From Owenia fusiformis (lineage: Eukaryota; Annelida; Polychaeta; Sabellida; Oweniidae), in NCBI GenBank assembly GCA_903813345.2, contig CAIIXF020000006.1, positions 13,086,348 to 13,150,347 of the forward strand: DNA of 64,000 bases, given 5' to 3'. Both the position numbers and the translations under genes were made by a program. The stretch's first letter is position 1; each line of letters starts with the position of its first letter. A model generated the notes under the pieces. It saw nothing but the letters and a program-made list of their open reading frames with translations, had not been told where the DNA came from and ran no database searches. Shown in pieces: positions 22,252-36,400 of this stretch.

Positions 22252-25200
22252 AACATGAGAAACCCAGCATTCTGTGAAGGTAGAACAAGTAGATTTATCA
22301 GTTAAAGACAAGTCAAGAATGTAGAAAAACAGTGGGTCAATAGAATAGCCACATAATAAGTGTGACATTTAGATGTGTTGGTTTTGGGTCAATAACTAAG
22401 AAAAAATAAACTTGGTTACCTAAAGGAATATTGATTTTACCCATGCAGAAAAGTTCAAAACAGGGCCAAGGCATAATTTCACACATTTTCTGTGATTATC
22501 AATAAAATAAGTGAAAAATCCTCTCAAAATATACAATCAATAGGCACTCTTTATGGTTTATCTTGAAATCTATATACTGTAATTTATTCCCAATTAGACC
22601 TTATGATGATAACGTGCCTGATTTCAGATTCTAATTGTTTTTCTAGATCCTACTTTCTTGGTAACATGATGTGTGTCTGAGAATTCTAACGACAAAAACA
22701 TTGCGTGATATCCATGCTGTCAGGTTTTATTGCGTTGATAAAGTGAGATGAGACAGCAAACGCAATTATCAATTCCAATATGCCACCTCTCTCTCCTATG
22801 AATCCCCATACAGAAGACAACCTGTAACATCTATACTGGACTCCATTTTCACCTTTAAAATTCAGATTTTCCAGTTATTTTTATACAATTTAATGCCTGT
22901 TTACTTTAATCCTTTGTGATTTCACAAACTTTCTCATTATTTTATATTTCAAAACATAACTACCATGACATTTTTCATACTGGAGTGGTGATGTCATATA
23001 TTGGGGAGATGATTCTATTAAGTTAATCCTTAGGGACCTAATGGGAAGTTCATTAGGGATTATGGACCAAACCATTATCAGATTACATACAATAATACCA
23101 TTTTCAATACAGTAGTTTTATTCCATCCATTAATTATTCACTTTAAGGGGATCTAGAGATTGCCCAGAAAATTTAGGGGCATCACTGGACCTTTTTGGGG
23201 CTTACTTTTAATTTCAGGCCAAAGTATCAAGAAAAAGGGCCTTGAATCTTAAAAACATTTTTCCCAAAATATTTTTTCAGACTTAAAATGTGGGCCCCTT
23301 TGTTAGTTTTAGATCCGCTGCTGTCAGGCTTGTTCAGACGCGTAACCAGGCATACGCGAGGGTACACAGTTGCGTACCCTAAATGATGTAGAAGTACCCC
23401 ATTACACAGCCTGATATTGCTCAGAACGCACCATTTAAGGTCTAAAATCAAAAATATTCCAAGGGGGATATCCCCGGAACCCCTAGTTTTGTTCGGCCTT
23501 TGGCTATTTTTCTGGCAAACGAGACTTCACCTCCTTACCCAATCAGAAGTTTCAATTTTGAGTGACATTGCATACTAATTCTCAAGTCTCAGAAGTTATT
23601 TTTATGTATACGTTAATCACACAGTCGCAGCCTTATCAGAAATTGTCAATGATGTTCCCTGGATATATCAAATTAGAGTTTTTCAATGATCAATTACATA
23701 TATCAAGTGTTATATTTGCACACTGCCTTATTAATAGGATAAAGATTTGTTCACACTATATACTGAAATGGATATAAATGATAAATAAGGTTAGTAAAAA
23801 CTGAGTACCAGATAAGATACAAGTATTTACAATTATGACTGCAAAGCTCTGTGTAATAATAAACACATTGCAATTCTCATTGTTTATTTTCTTGAAATTG
23901 AGGGGGAGAACATATTTATTTGACACCCTGTATAATACTAGCTAAATTGTCCCTGTACCGAGATTTTCCATTGTCGCTTTCCTCTGGGTCAAAAGAGGAA
24001 ACATGTACATCGAGCTAGGTGTCCTTTGAAAGAAAAAATCCATGAAATTTATTGGATGATGTTGTTCAGTAATGGCTTAGTACACAGAAAGAGAGACCAA
24101 TAATTGAAGCATTCTAGCTGGACAAGAGATCTTTGTTTAAACCTGATCAATCTGTATAAAGATTCATGAATGAGACTTCCCTATACTGTGCATCTGGATC
24201 CATCCAGGTATTTCATACTGAAAGAATATGCTGGTTTAACTAAAGAGTATATAATATTGATATAAGAGCATTAACGAATGTAGTAATAAAACTCAACAGA
24301 TGCCATTTTCAATTACTATGGCCATAGTTAGGTATTCAATAGGGAAAAGTGGCAGATTTATTTTTCCTAGACAGAACATTAACACTGCAAAATGTAATTT
24401 AAATGTTAATGCATATATAGTCAAGATGGTGATCTATATGGAAATACTGCTTCAAAGATTTTTGCAACATCATAAATTTTAGTGCTATTGAAGATTGCCA
24501 AAATTATTACAATTACCCTGAGTCTAGTTAAACTACACTCTGCCTAGTAGAGACCATATTGCAGTTTAGTAGCCCCATGGCGGGTACCGGTGACAGTTTG
24601 GGTAATAAATCACTTCTGACCTACGCGCTGACCTTTCTTCCACCAATCAGCGAGCTTGAAGAATGACCATATATAGAACATCGGTCAAATTTGGCCGATG
24701 AACACTGATTGGTGCGGTGAGTTCACAGGTTTATTTTAGTTTGAAAGAGTGAAGACGAAGCTCTCTTTTAAGAAGTGAAGTCAAACGAATGCAAAGGGTA
24801 ATTACAATCGAATCACTGGATTAATATAATCTAAAAGTGGCTTCTATTATTCTACATTTCTAAATTATGTGATACATACCACAAGAAGAATCGGATCATA
24901 TCATTTATAGAGTCTCATAGTCTTCCTAAATGCCAGAAGTATTAATTTACAATACAACATGTGAATCAATAATACTGCCCTATAGAATGATACACCAGGA
25001 AGTTGAACTAAAATGTTACATTTAGAATATAAGTGTAATAAAAACTACTGACATATAAAGTAGTGATATGAATACGAGTGATTTCAAGTATATTTAAATA
25101 ATATATGTGCCTGATGTCTACATCCTAATTTCAAAAATAAGTGAAGAAAATGTTATTATTCAACTATCAAAAACAAAATTATAAATGTTAAATGTTTTTA

Positions 25201-25960
25201 TGTTTTCACTCTCTCTAGTGAACAGCTGTCTCTAGTAGACACCTTCCTCTGTACAAACTCTACTGAACTACCCTCTTTGTAATGAACGTCTTCTAACAGT
25301 GAAGTTGTTTTCTCAGCAAAAAGTTTTACTGTACATGAGTGGGGCCATGAGTAGATGAAGGAAAATCAAACTAATGTCTAAAGGGTAATAACAAATGTGA
25401 TTTGAATCTCGTTATATGTATAACCCCCTCCCTCCCCCATGATCCACCAATTTATATAATGAATAAAGAATCCTGTTATGTATCATTCTTTATTGGAAAT
25501 TTAAAAGCATGAGTACATGAACTAACCTGTATACAAAATGCATGAGTATATTATCAGAATCTGGGGTTAATACGTGTGTGATGATTTTAAATCCAATAAG
25601 GAGTTACAGGGTTGCAAATATACAATCACCCATAAAATACATATATATAACAACAGCAACGTGTTTTCACAAATATTTTTCGAAGCTGACGATAATCATG
25701 AAATGTTTTATCGTGATGTCACTGACTTTGTTCCCTGAAGCTTAGACCCGATAACTCAATATGAAACAAGAAGTAAGTTCTCTTGTATATGATGTGGGCT
25801 TGATTTCATGTTTTTAAATGTTTGACATGTATCAATTTTTAGGGTAGTAACTTGATATTAGTGAACTTTATCATCCAAACATTACGCAAAAACAGGGTTT
25901 TAAGGTTGGGAGAATTTGTTTAATTAACGAACTAATGAAAATTTGTTCTACTTGAAGTGA
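22252..25960. other. Spacer between gene B and Sbf, right part
   Basis: No exon found. 24751-24798 is an inverted dispersed repeat of 42585-42632. 25199-25335 is a degenerate copy of the CAGTAAAACCT MITE family. 23337-23440 has 'gcgtacc' motifs shared with 29670-29700. Confidence 0.45.
24751..24798. repeat. Dispersed repeat, partner at 42585-42632
   Basis: gaagacgaagctctctttt and the bases up to 24798 match the reverse complement of 42585-42632 with only a few differences. The element they belong to is not resolved. Confidence 0.6.
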
Positions 25961-26332
25961 TGCATTGTGGGAGATATTTATGTAATGACTATATTTATTT
26001 ATTTCCGTCTATCAGGCCCCTAAAAAAATTGCGTATAAGTCTATCCGATTCAATGGGATAGTCTTCAAAGAGGTAATTTACACAATGCTCATATGCATTG
26101 TGGGAGATATTTATGTAATGAATTTCCGTCTATCAAGCCCCTAAAAGAATTGCGTATAAGTCTATCCGATTCAATGGGATAGTCTTCAAAGAGGTAATTT
26201 ACACAATGCTCATATGCATTGTGGGAGATATTTATGTAATGAATTTCCGTCTATCACGCCCCTAAAAGAATTGCGTATAAGTCTATCCGATTCAATGGGA
26301 TAGTCTTCAAAGAGGTAATTTACACAATGCTC
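25961..26332. repeat. Three tandem copies of a unit of about 121 bp
   Basis: Units start tgcattgtgggagat at 25961, 26094 and 26215. The first is 12 bases longer (extra tatatttattta). The copies are otherwise nearly identical, so the array is young. The third copy runs straight into the MITE at 26331. Confidence 0.9.
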
Positions 26333-26536
26333 AGGCCCGTAGCCAGGGGGGGTTCGCAGGGTTCGGGCTAACCCCCCCTGGCCAAAAATTCTTTCAAAAT
26401 CATGCAATTTTTGACCATTTTGAGCAATCCTCAAGTGATTTTAGCCTAATTTGGGCCAAAATTGTCAAATGTGAACCCCCCCTGGAAATTTTTGAAAATT
26501 GAACCCCTCCTTGGCAAATCCTGGCTACGGGCCTGA
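26331..26536. mobile_element. 206-bp MITE with perfect 17-base inverted ends
   Basis: tcaggcccgtagccagg (26331-26347) and cctggctacgggcctga (26520-26536) are exact inverted copies. The interior is G-rich on the left and C-rich on the right. A target duplication is unclear (atgct on the left, atgcg on the right). Confidence 0.85.
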
Positions 26537-27244
26537 TGCGCAAACACTTCTGGATATGAAAATAAGCTGGTTTCTTCATACAGTAGACCTATACAGTGTT
26601 TGGTTATTTTCATCATATATTCATATTTCGGAATAATTCCTGTGGAATTTAATAATTTGGAATCTACACCGCTGTTGTTACTTTTCACACTCTCAAAAGC
26701 ATCTAGAGTGAGAAATGATTAGATACCATAAACGAATGTGGATATCTGTATTTCACAGCATAGTATTTCTTCGTACCTACCTGGTCAGTTTGGGTCAACC
26801 ACTCAATTATCCTCAAAATGTATGGCTAAACACAACATTCAATCGAATCTGAAAAAAATGAGAATCATGGACTTTTGAAATCTTTACGTTACTTTTGAAT
26901 CAACCAATCTACCAACGATTCACAAATAAACTTACCAAACGTCAATACTTTTCCTAATATATATTCCACGTGTTCCCGATGTGCACCATGCAGCAATTAT
27001 TTAAAAATGAAAGAAAATTGTCGAACTGCAAGCTGTCGCACCGACGCAATGTGGGTCAGTGATATCTCGCCACACTCTGAACGAAAATAATTCAAGGGAC
27101 CTGTTACTTTGGAAAATCATATAAAATTCCTTTTTGACAAATTTGAGGTAAAGCATTTAATAGGAAACACAAAATATAAATTAAGGTCTGCGCAAGTGAC
27201 TGGATTTGTAACATTTAGAATATGTATGCCAAGCTAAAGGATTT
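26537..27244. other. Region upstream of Sbf
   Basis: No exon or repeat supported. It becomes less AT-rich towards the Sbf start. Confidence 0.4.
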
Positions 27245-27406
27245 CCCGGGAATTAAAGCACCTGTCAGATTCCTCACGTAGCTACTGATAGATGGCAGCA
27301 CTTTCCGGAAATTCAGAAATGCGCAGTCAACATGCGCAGTGGAATCTAGAAAGATGGCCTCAGAAAATTGAAAGTGGATTTTACCCAAAAGTGCGGAATA
27401 TTGACG
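27245..27406 (+). promoter_or_regulatory. Probable Sbf promoter and 5' UTR
   Basis: Within 110 bases of the ATG are an ETS-type ttccggaa (27303-27310), two atgcgcag boxes (27319 and 27332) resembling NRF-1 half-sites, and gatggc boxes (YY1-like; 27291 and 27353). No TATA box is evident. This suits a broadly expressed TATA-less gene. The transcription start itself cannot be seen. Confidence 0.5.
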
Positions 27407-27461
27407 ATGGCTCGGCTTGCGGACTACTTTGTTGTAGTGGGATATGACCATGAGAAATCAA
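27407..27461 (+). CDS. Sbf: Sbf exon 1: start codon and first uDENN strand
   Basis: [18 protein letters not shown] plus one base of the next codon, then donor aGTAAGT. The ATG is fixed by the near-invariant MARLADYF start of the family. Only 18 codons precede a 30.9 kb intron. Confidence 0.95.
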
Positions 27462-30400
27462 GTAAGTACTTACGGTGGCTTTTAGAAAAATATACAAATA
27501 AGACAACCATGAAATGTTGTTCAAAAAATAAGGGAAGTTTTCCCTTATTTTAAAAATTTTGCAGTGAAACTGACAGTCCTGTTTGGAATAGATTTGTGTA
27601 CCAGCACCTATTACTCGAAAATACATTTACTTGCATTAAGATCAATGATATGAACACAGCATCGCCTTTTTAAGGTTACTTCAGCTGTTTGAATCATGTA
27701 GATGTAATAGATTTTCAAAGGAGTTAGTAAGGGTCCTCGGTTAGTATGTATCCAACAGACCGAATATAATATTCGGTCTGTTATGATTGATATATTTCCT
27801 GTGGAAATCGCGGTGATATTTTTTGCACATTAATTTCTCGTTTATTATTAGAATGTTCACCTTGAAAATTGGTGAATATGTTGAAGAGATGTTCATCTTA
27901 AACTAGAAGCAAAAATATTTGTATAAGGCGGGTACAAGTTGATATAAAATAATGAAATGTTCAGACTCACCGAAACTTCAGGATGTGTTCATAAGTACAT
28001 CGCGAAATCAATGTCAAGGACGTTTGAGTTCACGAGATCCAAACGAGATATGCAAATTTTGAACTTTGACAACACATGACCACTTGATTACCTCGGCCTT
28101 CTTCATGAATATTTCTGCTCTATTTACTATAAATGAAGAAAATTAATCGGGATAATGATAATAAATGACTAGATCTAACAAATTCCCGCACAAATGGAAT
28201 TTAGCATACGCTTCCGTTATGTTGCTCCGTCCGCTCCACGTGTTATTTGTTTACAAATAGACTGACGTCACTGGCTAAATCTCGTTTATCGTGAGAATTG
28301 GCATTGCCAAAATGGCTTGACCTAATCAATGGCTTCGCTACAAGAAGCGTCTGTACATTTTATGAATATCTTCAGTAAGAGGACAATATACAAAAAAATA
28401 ATATTGTAAGTTCTTTATAAGGTAATCATTTTATCATTAAACAAACTTATTTGTAACATTTATACAACACCACATTTTACAATAGGTGACTTACAGTCTG
28501 AATATTTATTCAGACGAAGGATACAGTCTAGGTCCTCGGTGGAACTTCGTATGGGGTCATGTAGCTGTTTAGACCGTAGGGCTATATCTACATTGACTTA
28601 TGATTACAAATTGCATATATGTAGCCCCTGGGTGAAGCGACCCTGTGAGTTGAAGTTTGTCCATGGGGGGTCACAAATTCACTGTTTACAAAATTCTGCG
28701 GGGGTCCTAGGCTGAACCCTCAGATTTCAATGTGTTCCCATACCAATCTGTCAAATTTCAATGTGTTCCCATATCACCCAAATGAAGCATAAAAGCCATA
28801 CCAAATGCCTAAATATAAGACCAATACCATACCAAATGTCCAAATATAAGACATATAGCACCAAATGTCTAACTATAAGACCAATACCACATTCTGATAC
28901 TCATAGCATCTTTCTGTTTCACCTGAAACATGTCTCTCAGGGTTGAGAAGAAATGAGATGTCATGGTTTATCATGATGCCAATACCATACCAAATGTCTA
29001 ATTAAAGGACCAATGCCATACCAAATATCTAAATATAATTTGAATTTGTAAAATCCATAGTTTATAAATTTTCTTCCTATATATATTTTATGCCAGTATA
29101 ATTCACATTGTTGTGTTATGATTCAATTATACTAACAGATGGTTACTGACTAGGCAAATCAATCAATGTAAACCCAAAGATAAACAACTGCTAACAGGCT
29201 TATGTAATATTCTCAGTATCTGACAGTCATGGGCGTAGTGCTATTTTGTAAGGTGTACGCCACCACCACGTTCAAGAGTTGACTCGGAGTGAATCAAAAG
29301 TCGAGCATTCAGGGGGGTCCAGTGGCTATGGCGGATCCGGGGGGGCCCATGGGGCCCGGCCCCCCCCCCTAAGGTTGGCCCAGAAAAAATAAGTTGGGCC
29401 CAAAAAATTTTTAGGCCAAAAGAGGCCTTAAGGCCCCAAAAAGTGGGCCTTTTGGTCATTATTGGGCCTTCTCAGGCCTTATTTTTTAATTTTAGGCCAA
29501 ATTTTGAAGAAAATGGGCCTCAAATTTTCAAAATTTGGGCCCAATCTAATCTCAAATTTTGCCCCCCCCCCCCCCCCCCTGTTGGTTCCTGGATCCGCCA
29601 CTGCAGTGGGGGTTCTCCCCCAGGAAAATTTTGAAATTTGGTTGTATTTGGAGCGAATTTGCAACCATCTGGTACGCCTGTGCGTACCCAGCGTACCGGG
29701 CGCTACGTCCATGACAGTAATAGGAATCTAAAGAGTTTCAAGCTACAATATAATAAAGCTTAAAGATCATACATAATCTGTGTGTAGAATCCAGTCTGTG
29801 CGAGTAAATGTTTATCTGGTATTATTTTTATTTTTGACATGCCTAGTGATGCTAAAGGTTTTTCTCAACAGACTGAATTTTAATTTTACCATTTTGGGTC
29901 AAAATAGTTCAATAGTTCATCCTTTTGACAGTTTGCTAATAGGCATTTAATTTTAACGTAAGAAATAGATAATAAATAATTAGATAAGTTATTACTGGAA
30001 AAAATAATATTATTCCATCCATTGTCAATCAAACAGATAATATTGGCATCACTCCTTCACATTTCAGAGGTTCACTCTACTCTATTAATCTAACAAAGAG
30101 TTTAATATTATAAAATTATTAATCTTAGTGCTTGCTAATTCATATATGACACCTGTAAGGCCTTGTGAGTCATAACTTTTATTCTCAACTTTTTCTGCTG
30201 TTAGAATTAATTGATTTTAACCAATCTGTTATTGGGTTGAATTCTTTTCTTCCAAGTTTTACTGATGTTTCTTTTATTGTGTTATGTCTGGCAGTATAAT
30301 TGTACATTTTGCATTCTTTCATTCACAGGTGTTGATCATTTATATTGGAGGCTGTGGTTAAAAAGCAAGAACTACTTGTGAACTGCAGGCCCCTTATAGA

Positions 30401-33400
30401 CAACATAATTTAATCAAATCAATAGGTTTTAACCATCATATTAACTAATCATAAGTTATTTCTGTAGCAGAAATTTATTATCAACATTTGTAGAAAAATT
30501 TTATTCAATGAATGAAGAGGGCAGTTTTTGATAAATCTACCTTTTTTCAATTAATAACTGTTGATGTTTAGACAGTGTCCTTTATACCTTGTTTTAACCT
30601 AGTAAATCACAAATTCTCCTATGGAGGTACTAATGTCAAATGCATATATTTTTGCAGCAACATTTGATTGATAATCAAACTTTCACAACTCATATTTTTG
30701 ATTTAGAGAAATGATATGTAAGAGGTACACTGTGACATTAGAACTTTACATTTTGTATTTTTGTACTGTGCCCACATAACAAATTCCATTTAGTACCCGC
30801 CTACCTGGCCAATGCCCTACTTGTGAACCTTAGCATTCCATGTTTTTCTCCTGAATATACCACACTACGTCAGTATATTTAAAATATTTGGAAAATATCT
30901 GCATGTTGTTATTATTGCCTTTAATATCCTGTTTTACAGTTTTACATTTCAAAGAGCATGGAATTAATAAGATATTTTTCTCAGGGGTAAATGTCTACCG
31001 ACTGCCAAGTTTTAGAGTTAACTGCAAAATGTAGATATCTCACTTGAGATATACAGTAGAGATAGAACTGAATTACTGTGATGCAATTTGTCCAAGATAA
31101 AAATGGTTCAGATTATGTGATTATACCATGAGTATAATAGGATTAGACAGTTTTCCTTTCTGCATTTGTATTTCGTATCACAATGGAAATCATTGCATGC
31201 TTCAATCTTTGCAGTTCCGTGCCGAACTGTGTTTATCTTGACTGTCTGGCGACACAATGAAAATTGAGCTCTTGATTATCCAGCAAGCACGCTTTGTTTT
31301 GAGTCTGAATGTAATTTTATCCAAGAAAATCCTGTGGTTTACAATATAAAGTGGTCTTGGCTGACTGTACAAGGCATTTATATATACAGTACACAGCTTG
31401 CATCAAATTAGTTAGAAAATAGAAGCTTTTAGAAGATGATTTGCTAATTTTAGGTCAACATTTGATTGTAATTTGATATTTTTTTTACCTTGTTAGATTA
31501 TATTCTATTTTGACCAATAATAAACATTGTTTTTTCAATACTTTGGTCTCTTATTGAATTTCTCTATAATTTACATTGATAAAAAACAGTGTTGAAATGT
31601 ATATTTAAAAGGTCATTATTCTGATGATAAATGTTCATTTCTTGAGTATTTTAAGCAGTTATAGACTCAAGGGTACAATTTTATTAATAGGGTGCTACTC
31701 TGTTTATAGACTCAAATAATTAATCTATATTTGATGGTGTTTTTATATAGGGATTCTATTGGTTCTTTATGTGATCTATCTGATGACTTGATAGAATGAG
31801 ACACGTACTTGTTATCTTAAACTAACAAGATTTGATGAATTATTTGAAGTGGCATTGTAGATTTTCTTGGAATGATGATCTTTCCACAAATCTTCATCTT
31901 CAAAAGTTTCAAATTTTTCGAAGATTGTAAGGCCTCGGTCAACCCTACCAAGTGTAGCATATTCCTGGAGAGGTTTTGGGGTATTTATGTTCAACAGTTC
32001 AAGAAGGCCCCGACCATGTTAGTTAGCAAAGATTCTAGTCACTGCGCTAGATCAACAGGCATTATGACAAGATTTTAGACCAGTTCAGCTTTTCTCACCA
32101 AATGTGCTCTTCTGATATGAAGTTTTCTATATTAAAAATGTTCATCAATATTACAATAGACAATCAAAAGAGATTATAAGACCATTTTTATGATCATATA
32201 TTCACTGAAATTACAGTTATTATTTCAATTATAGAAAGCTTCAAAGTATTAATTAAATGTACAGTGATCATAAGTCATAATGATGGCTGTAATAGTTAGG
32301 CTGTGGCCTGTACAGAAAAACACAGAGTTCAAGTATACTGTATTTCATCATTTGCTATGTAGAATTTGAATGGCATACATTTCTGGTATTTCATATATAA
32401 CTATTGAGTACTTTCTACGTTCTCAGATATTATATCTCATATTGTTTGTACTCTTTTCTACTAAATTTTACATTTTAAAACATTTTCATTATGACCTTTT
32501 TTCAAAGGGTTAACTGGTTCTATTGGTCCAACAAGTAGCCACAAGTGGCTGAAACAGACAACCCTAATGACCTCCTGTAAGCAATAAATGTCCCACTACT
32601 ACTGTGTTTTGTGTTTGTGACATGAAAACAGGGATCACATATGTCATATTTTTTGTCAAGTGTTTTTTTTATGTTTTTGCTACATTTGAAAGGGAAATAT
32701 CAAAATTGCTGGTTTTGTATCTTATATAGTCAGGGTTTCACTAGAATTTCTTACAAAATGCTAAATAAATGAAAACAAGTGGCAAATTTAATGGAAATCA
32801 TAAATTTAACATGGAAAAGTTGAAGTCCCTAAAACAACGATTTTCACTGGTTGTTTCCTTCTGCTAATGAAATCCCTGTATATAGTAGTATTTTACTTGA
32901 CCAAAACACCTCACTTGAAATGGGGAAATTATACAGTTAAACCTAGTCCAATATGAAAATTAACACTAGCGTTCTGTAAGTATACATTTTTCATCATAAA
33001 CCATGTCATCTTCATCTTTCCAAGTATTGAGATGATTTTCACCAAAGCATCATGATGCTCTGTGAATCATCAGTTTCTGTTCATTTGATATTAGGACAAG
33101 TATTCAATAACTTCACAATAGAGGGCTAGTAACATACACTAGTTTTGCTGTATATGGATAGAACCCCTTTAATTTTTAATCAGTTTTTAATTGTTTTTAA
33201 TCAGTTTTTAATTGTTTGCATTTTGTGCCAAAGACATATTTCATAATTGCTCAATGTTTTGTGCAATCTTATAATGAAATAATGGCAGTCCTTTTTGAAG
33301 TAGACAACATTTCTTCATATTCAGAAGGAGTTTGTTATCTATAGGTTTGGAGTGTTATATGATAATAAAGGACACTAGTCTTTATGTTAGGAGTCGTCAG

Positions 33401-36400
33401 GCATTCTTAGTTCTAGACTTCATATTGTTCCTAATTCAGTCTACTACTACACCGAGTTCAGAGATTTGTTTGGAAAAAGACTATTTTACAATTCTTAAGA
33501 TGTTGTCACTGTGGAATATGATGAAGATGAGTAGGAAAACCAAATACACTATTATTCCCAGCTGTAATTTGGAAGACTTCAAAGCAACATGCAATATCCA
33601 GCTTTTGGTTATAGCACAAGAGTATTATTCAAACCATCGATTTCTGATTGTGTAAATCTCAGAATCAGCTGAAAGTATGACACATCAACTAAATAGAAGA
33701 TATTGAGTACAGTCAAATGTGTAACGATGAATAAATATTTGCTACATGCTCACTCTTTTTTGTCAACTGGTTCCTAAATATTCTCATTTTATCTTCAGAC
33801 TGTGTTGAAGAATTGTATGAAATTGGTAAAAATGTCCAAAATACTCAGTTTAATAGGTGAATATTCTTTGCAACTTTGCATTTTAAACGGGTTAGGGGGC
33901 GGGTGAATTTATATCTGAGAGTTGTATTTTATAATTAGCCTCAAGGTAAAGTTGGTGCATTTTTGCCTCAGTATTTTGTGAGGTCACTGCTTTTTGTTGA
34001 GTACTTTCTGGAACCAGTCTAGGGTATATACTTTAGAATTGATTGCCAAACGTGGCAAACTTGACATAGTTTCAGGACTGGTTATTATTTGTAGTAACAG
34101 AATTTTGGATTTGTTCACAAATTGACTTTTATGTTGTTTTTCAATGTCAAGTGGTAGACTATAATATTTGAACTTGAATTAATCACCAGCTATAGAATTA
34201 AATGGCATTTGTTGATTTAAACATGTTCTGAAGCTAAACTTGGTGATTAAAGTACAGTACTACCCTTTTCAAATGTTCAGTTTCCAGTTATATACTTTCA
34301 CCAATTAGAGTTAACACCCACCTTACCCCCTACCTATTACTAATCCAGATAAAAAGTTTCTATAGGGACATATAGACTAGATGCAAGACTAAAGCATCAA
34401 GAATTTATCAGGATACAATTCTTTCTATGAGATGAAAAGATTTCTAGATTAGCCATTAGACTTCCTGTATTCAGAAAGCAAAAGTCTGCATGATAAATAT
34501 ACCTGTCAGGTGCCACGTTATTATGCCATGAAAAAAGTGTGTTGAACATTGATTTCTCTTCAAAATCCTACTGTCAAATCCTGCAGATAAAATACCATAG
34601 TTATTTTAATTTAAATACAAAAATTTTAAAAACCAAATAGTTGAATTTGTAAGGAATAGAGTATAGAGGAATAAAAGTATCTTTTAGATAACATAAAAAT
34701 GATAAAATTCAAATGCTCTTTTATGTCATGCAGGAATAACAGAAAAGAGCATGACCTGATTGGATTTTCAAGTACAAGTACACCTAGATTTTCAGAACTT
34801 TCCAGATGCAATCTTTGGTTCTTGATACAGTTTAAGACACATCTCCAAAAATGGCTCAATTTTAGGTGACCTCTCTGTTCTTGTATATGGATGAATTTCA
34901 GAACTGTAAACTTTTCTTAGGGCTGTGTGTTAGCCTGTATATCTTAAAGTGCACATTTATATAATATAGAAATTTGTTTATATTTTCTAAATCTATTTGT
35001 ATAATGCCAAATGCTAAGCAACCAGATTCAAATCATTAGAGAAGCTGAATTCAACATATTAGGAATTTCATGTTGGGCATCTGGAATATTCGGCAGTAAG
35101 AATGTAGTGAATTCTCTATATTGTAAAACATGTATTATGCAATACTGGATGTAGTTTTCAAAAATAATCCATGTTAAATTTGTACTGGCGATATAAATAG
35201 GTATTATAATGCATAACATTTCAGGCATCTGATTCGTTCAACTTCAAAGTATAGTGATTCTGGCTACTGTAAAACATATTTTTGTGTAAATTTATTGTAA
35301 ATGCATTGTATATAATAGGTGAATTGCAAAGTGTGTGTATTTTTACACACCTGTAATCATATTGATAACTATAACAATAATGCATTTGTAACAAATTCCT
35401 GATTTATTTAATTTATGAGCCTTTACCCTGAACCCTGAAGACAAGAATTTAGTAGTAATTTCTAGATAGCAAAATCAAACTATTGAAAAGAATACTTTAC
35501 CCGAGCAATGTCAAGATGACTGACTAGTGATTTGGTACAGTGAAACAAATTATGAAGATTGTAGAGTTGTGAAGGTTCTTCAATATTATAGATTGCTATC
35601 TGAATGTGTAAGGTTCACTATGCCTTCTAGTTTGATCATGTTTTTGGAGGATGTTGAAGTTGTTGTCTAGTTCATGATATCATAATGCAACATTTTTTTG
35701 TTTGTTTTTATTGCAACATGTGTTTGAAGAGCTGCTAAAGGGAATTGGTCCTTGCACATGTGTTTGTCAGTCTAACATCAATCTCTATCCATTTTAGGGA
35801 GAATTTATTGTTGTAATTTTCCAAAATAAAAATCGCTGAATCCCCAATGGCTGGCAATACATTGAGCCCTTGCCAAGGTACGAAAAGAGAAGATCTCAGT
35901 ACAGTACCAGTATTTCCAAAACATGAACTCTGTAAACCATCAAAGCTCAATTCCAACCAGGTATATACCATCATACCCCATTCTGATTTATCAGAGCCCC
36001 TCTTTACCTAACGCTTTTGAGAGACTATTCCAAAAGGATAGTAAAGGCTGTGGATCCCACAATGATCATGCCCCATCAAAGCTCAATTTGAACCTGAAAT
36101 CACCAGCATATGATGTGATAACATTGGACGGATGTTTATCAGAGTTTGTATTGATGTAACCATTATAGACCGTCCTTTATTGCTTCTTCTTCCTTGTTTA
36201 TTTACTTCCAAATGTCAAGCTAGTTTCATGTGTGTCTACTTAGAAGTTCAAATCTAAACATGTGATCCACCCTGGTTTTCATGGCCATTTCACTGCCATT
36301 TATCTGGTTCAGCGGCTTATGTCATACACACGTACTTGCATCTTGAATTTTAAGGTTCAAGATTTCAAACTATGTTCCTTTAAGGTGACTGTTAACTTAA

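Noticed and set aside
31812-31994. Minus-strand open frame containing [12 protein letters not shown], weakly reminiscent of a cyclophilin C-terminus
   Set aside because: No ATG, similarity too short, and no neighbouring exons in a matching phase.
33332-33655. 107-codon plus-strand open frame in Sbf intron 1
   Set aside because: Low-complexity hydrophobic composition with no family resemblance and no splice support.
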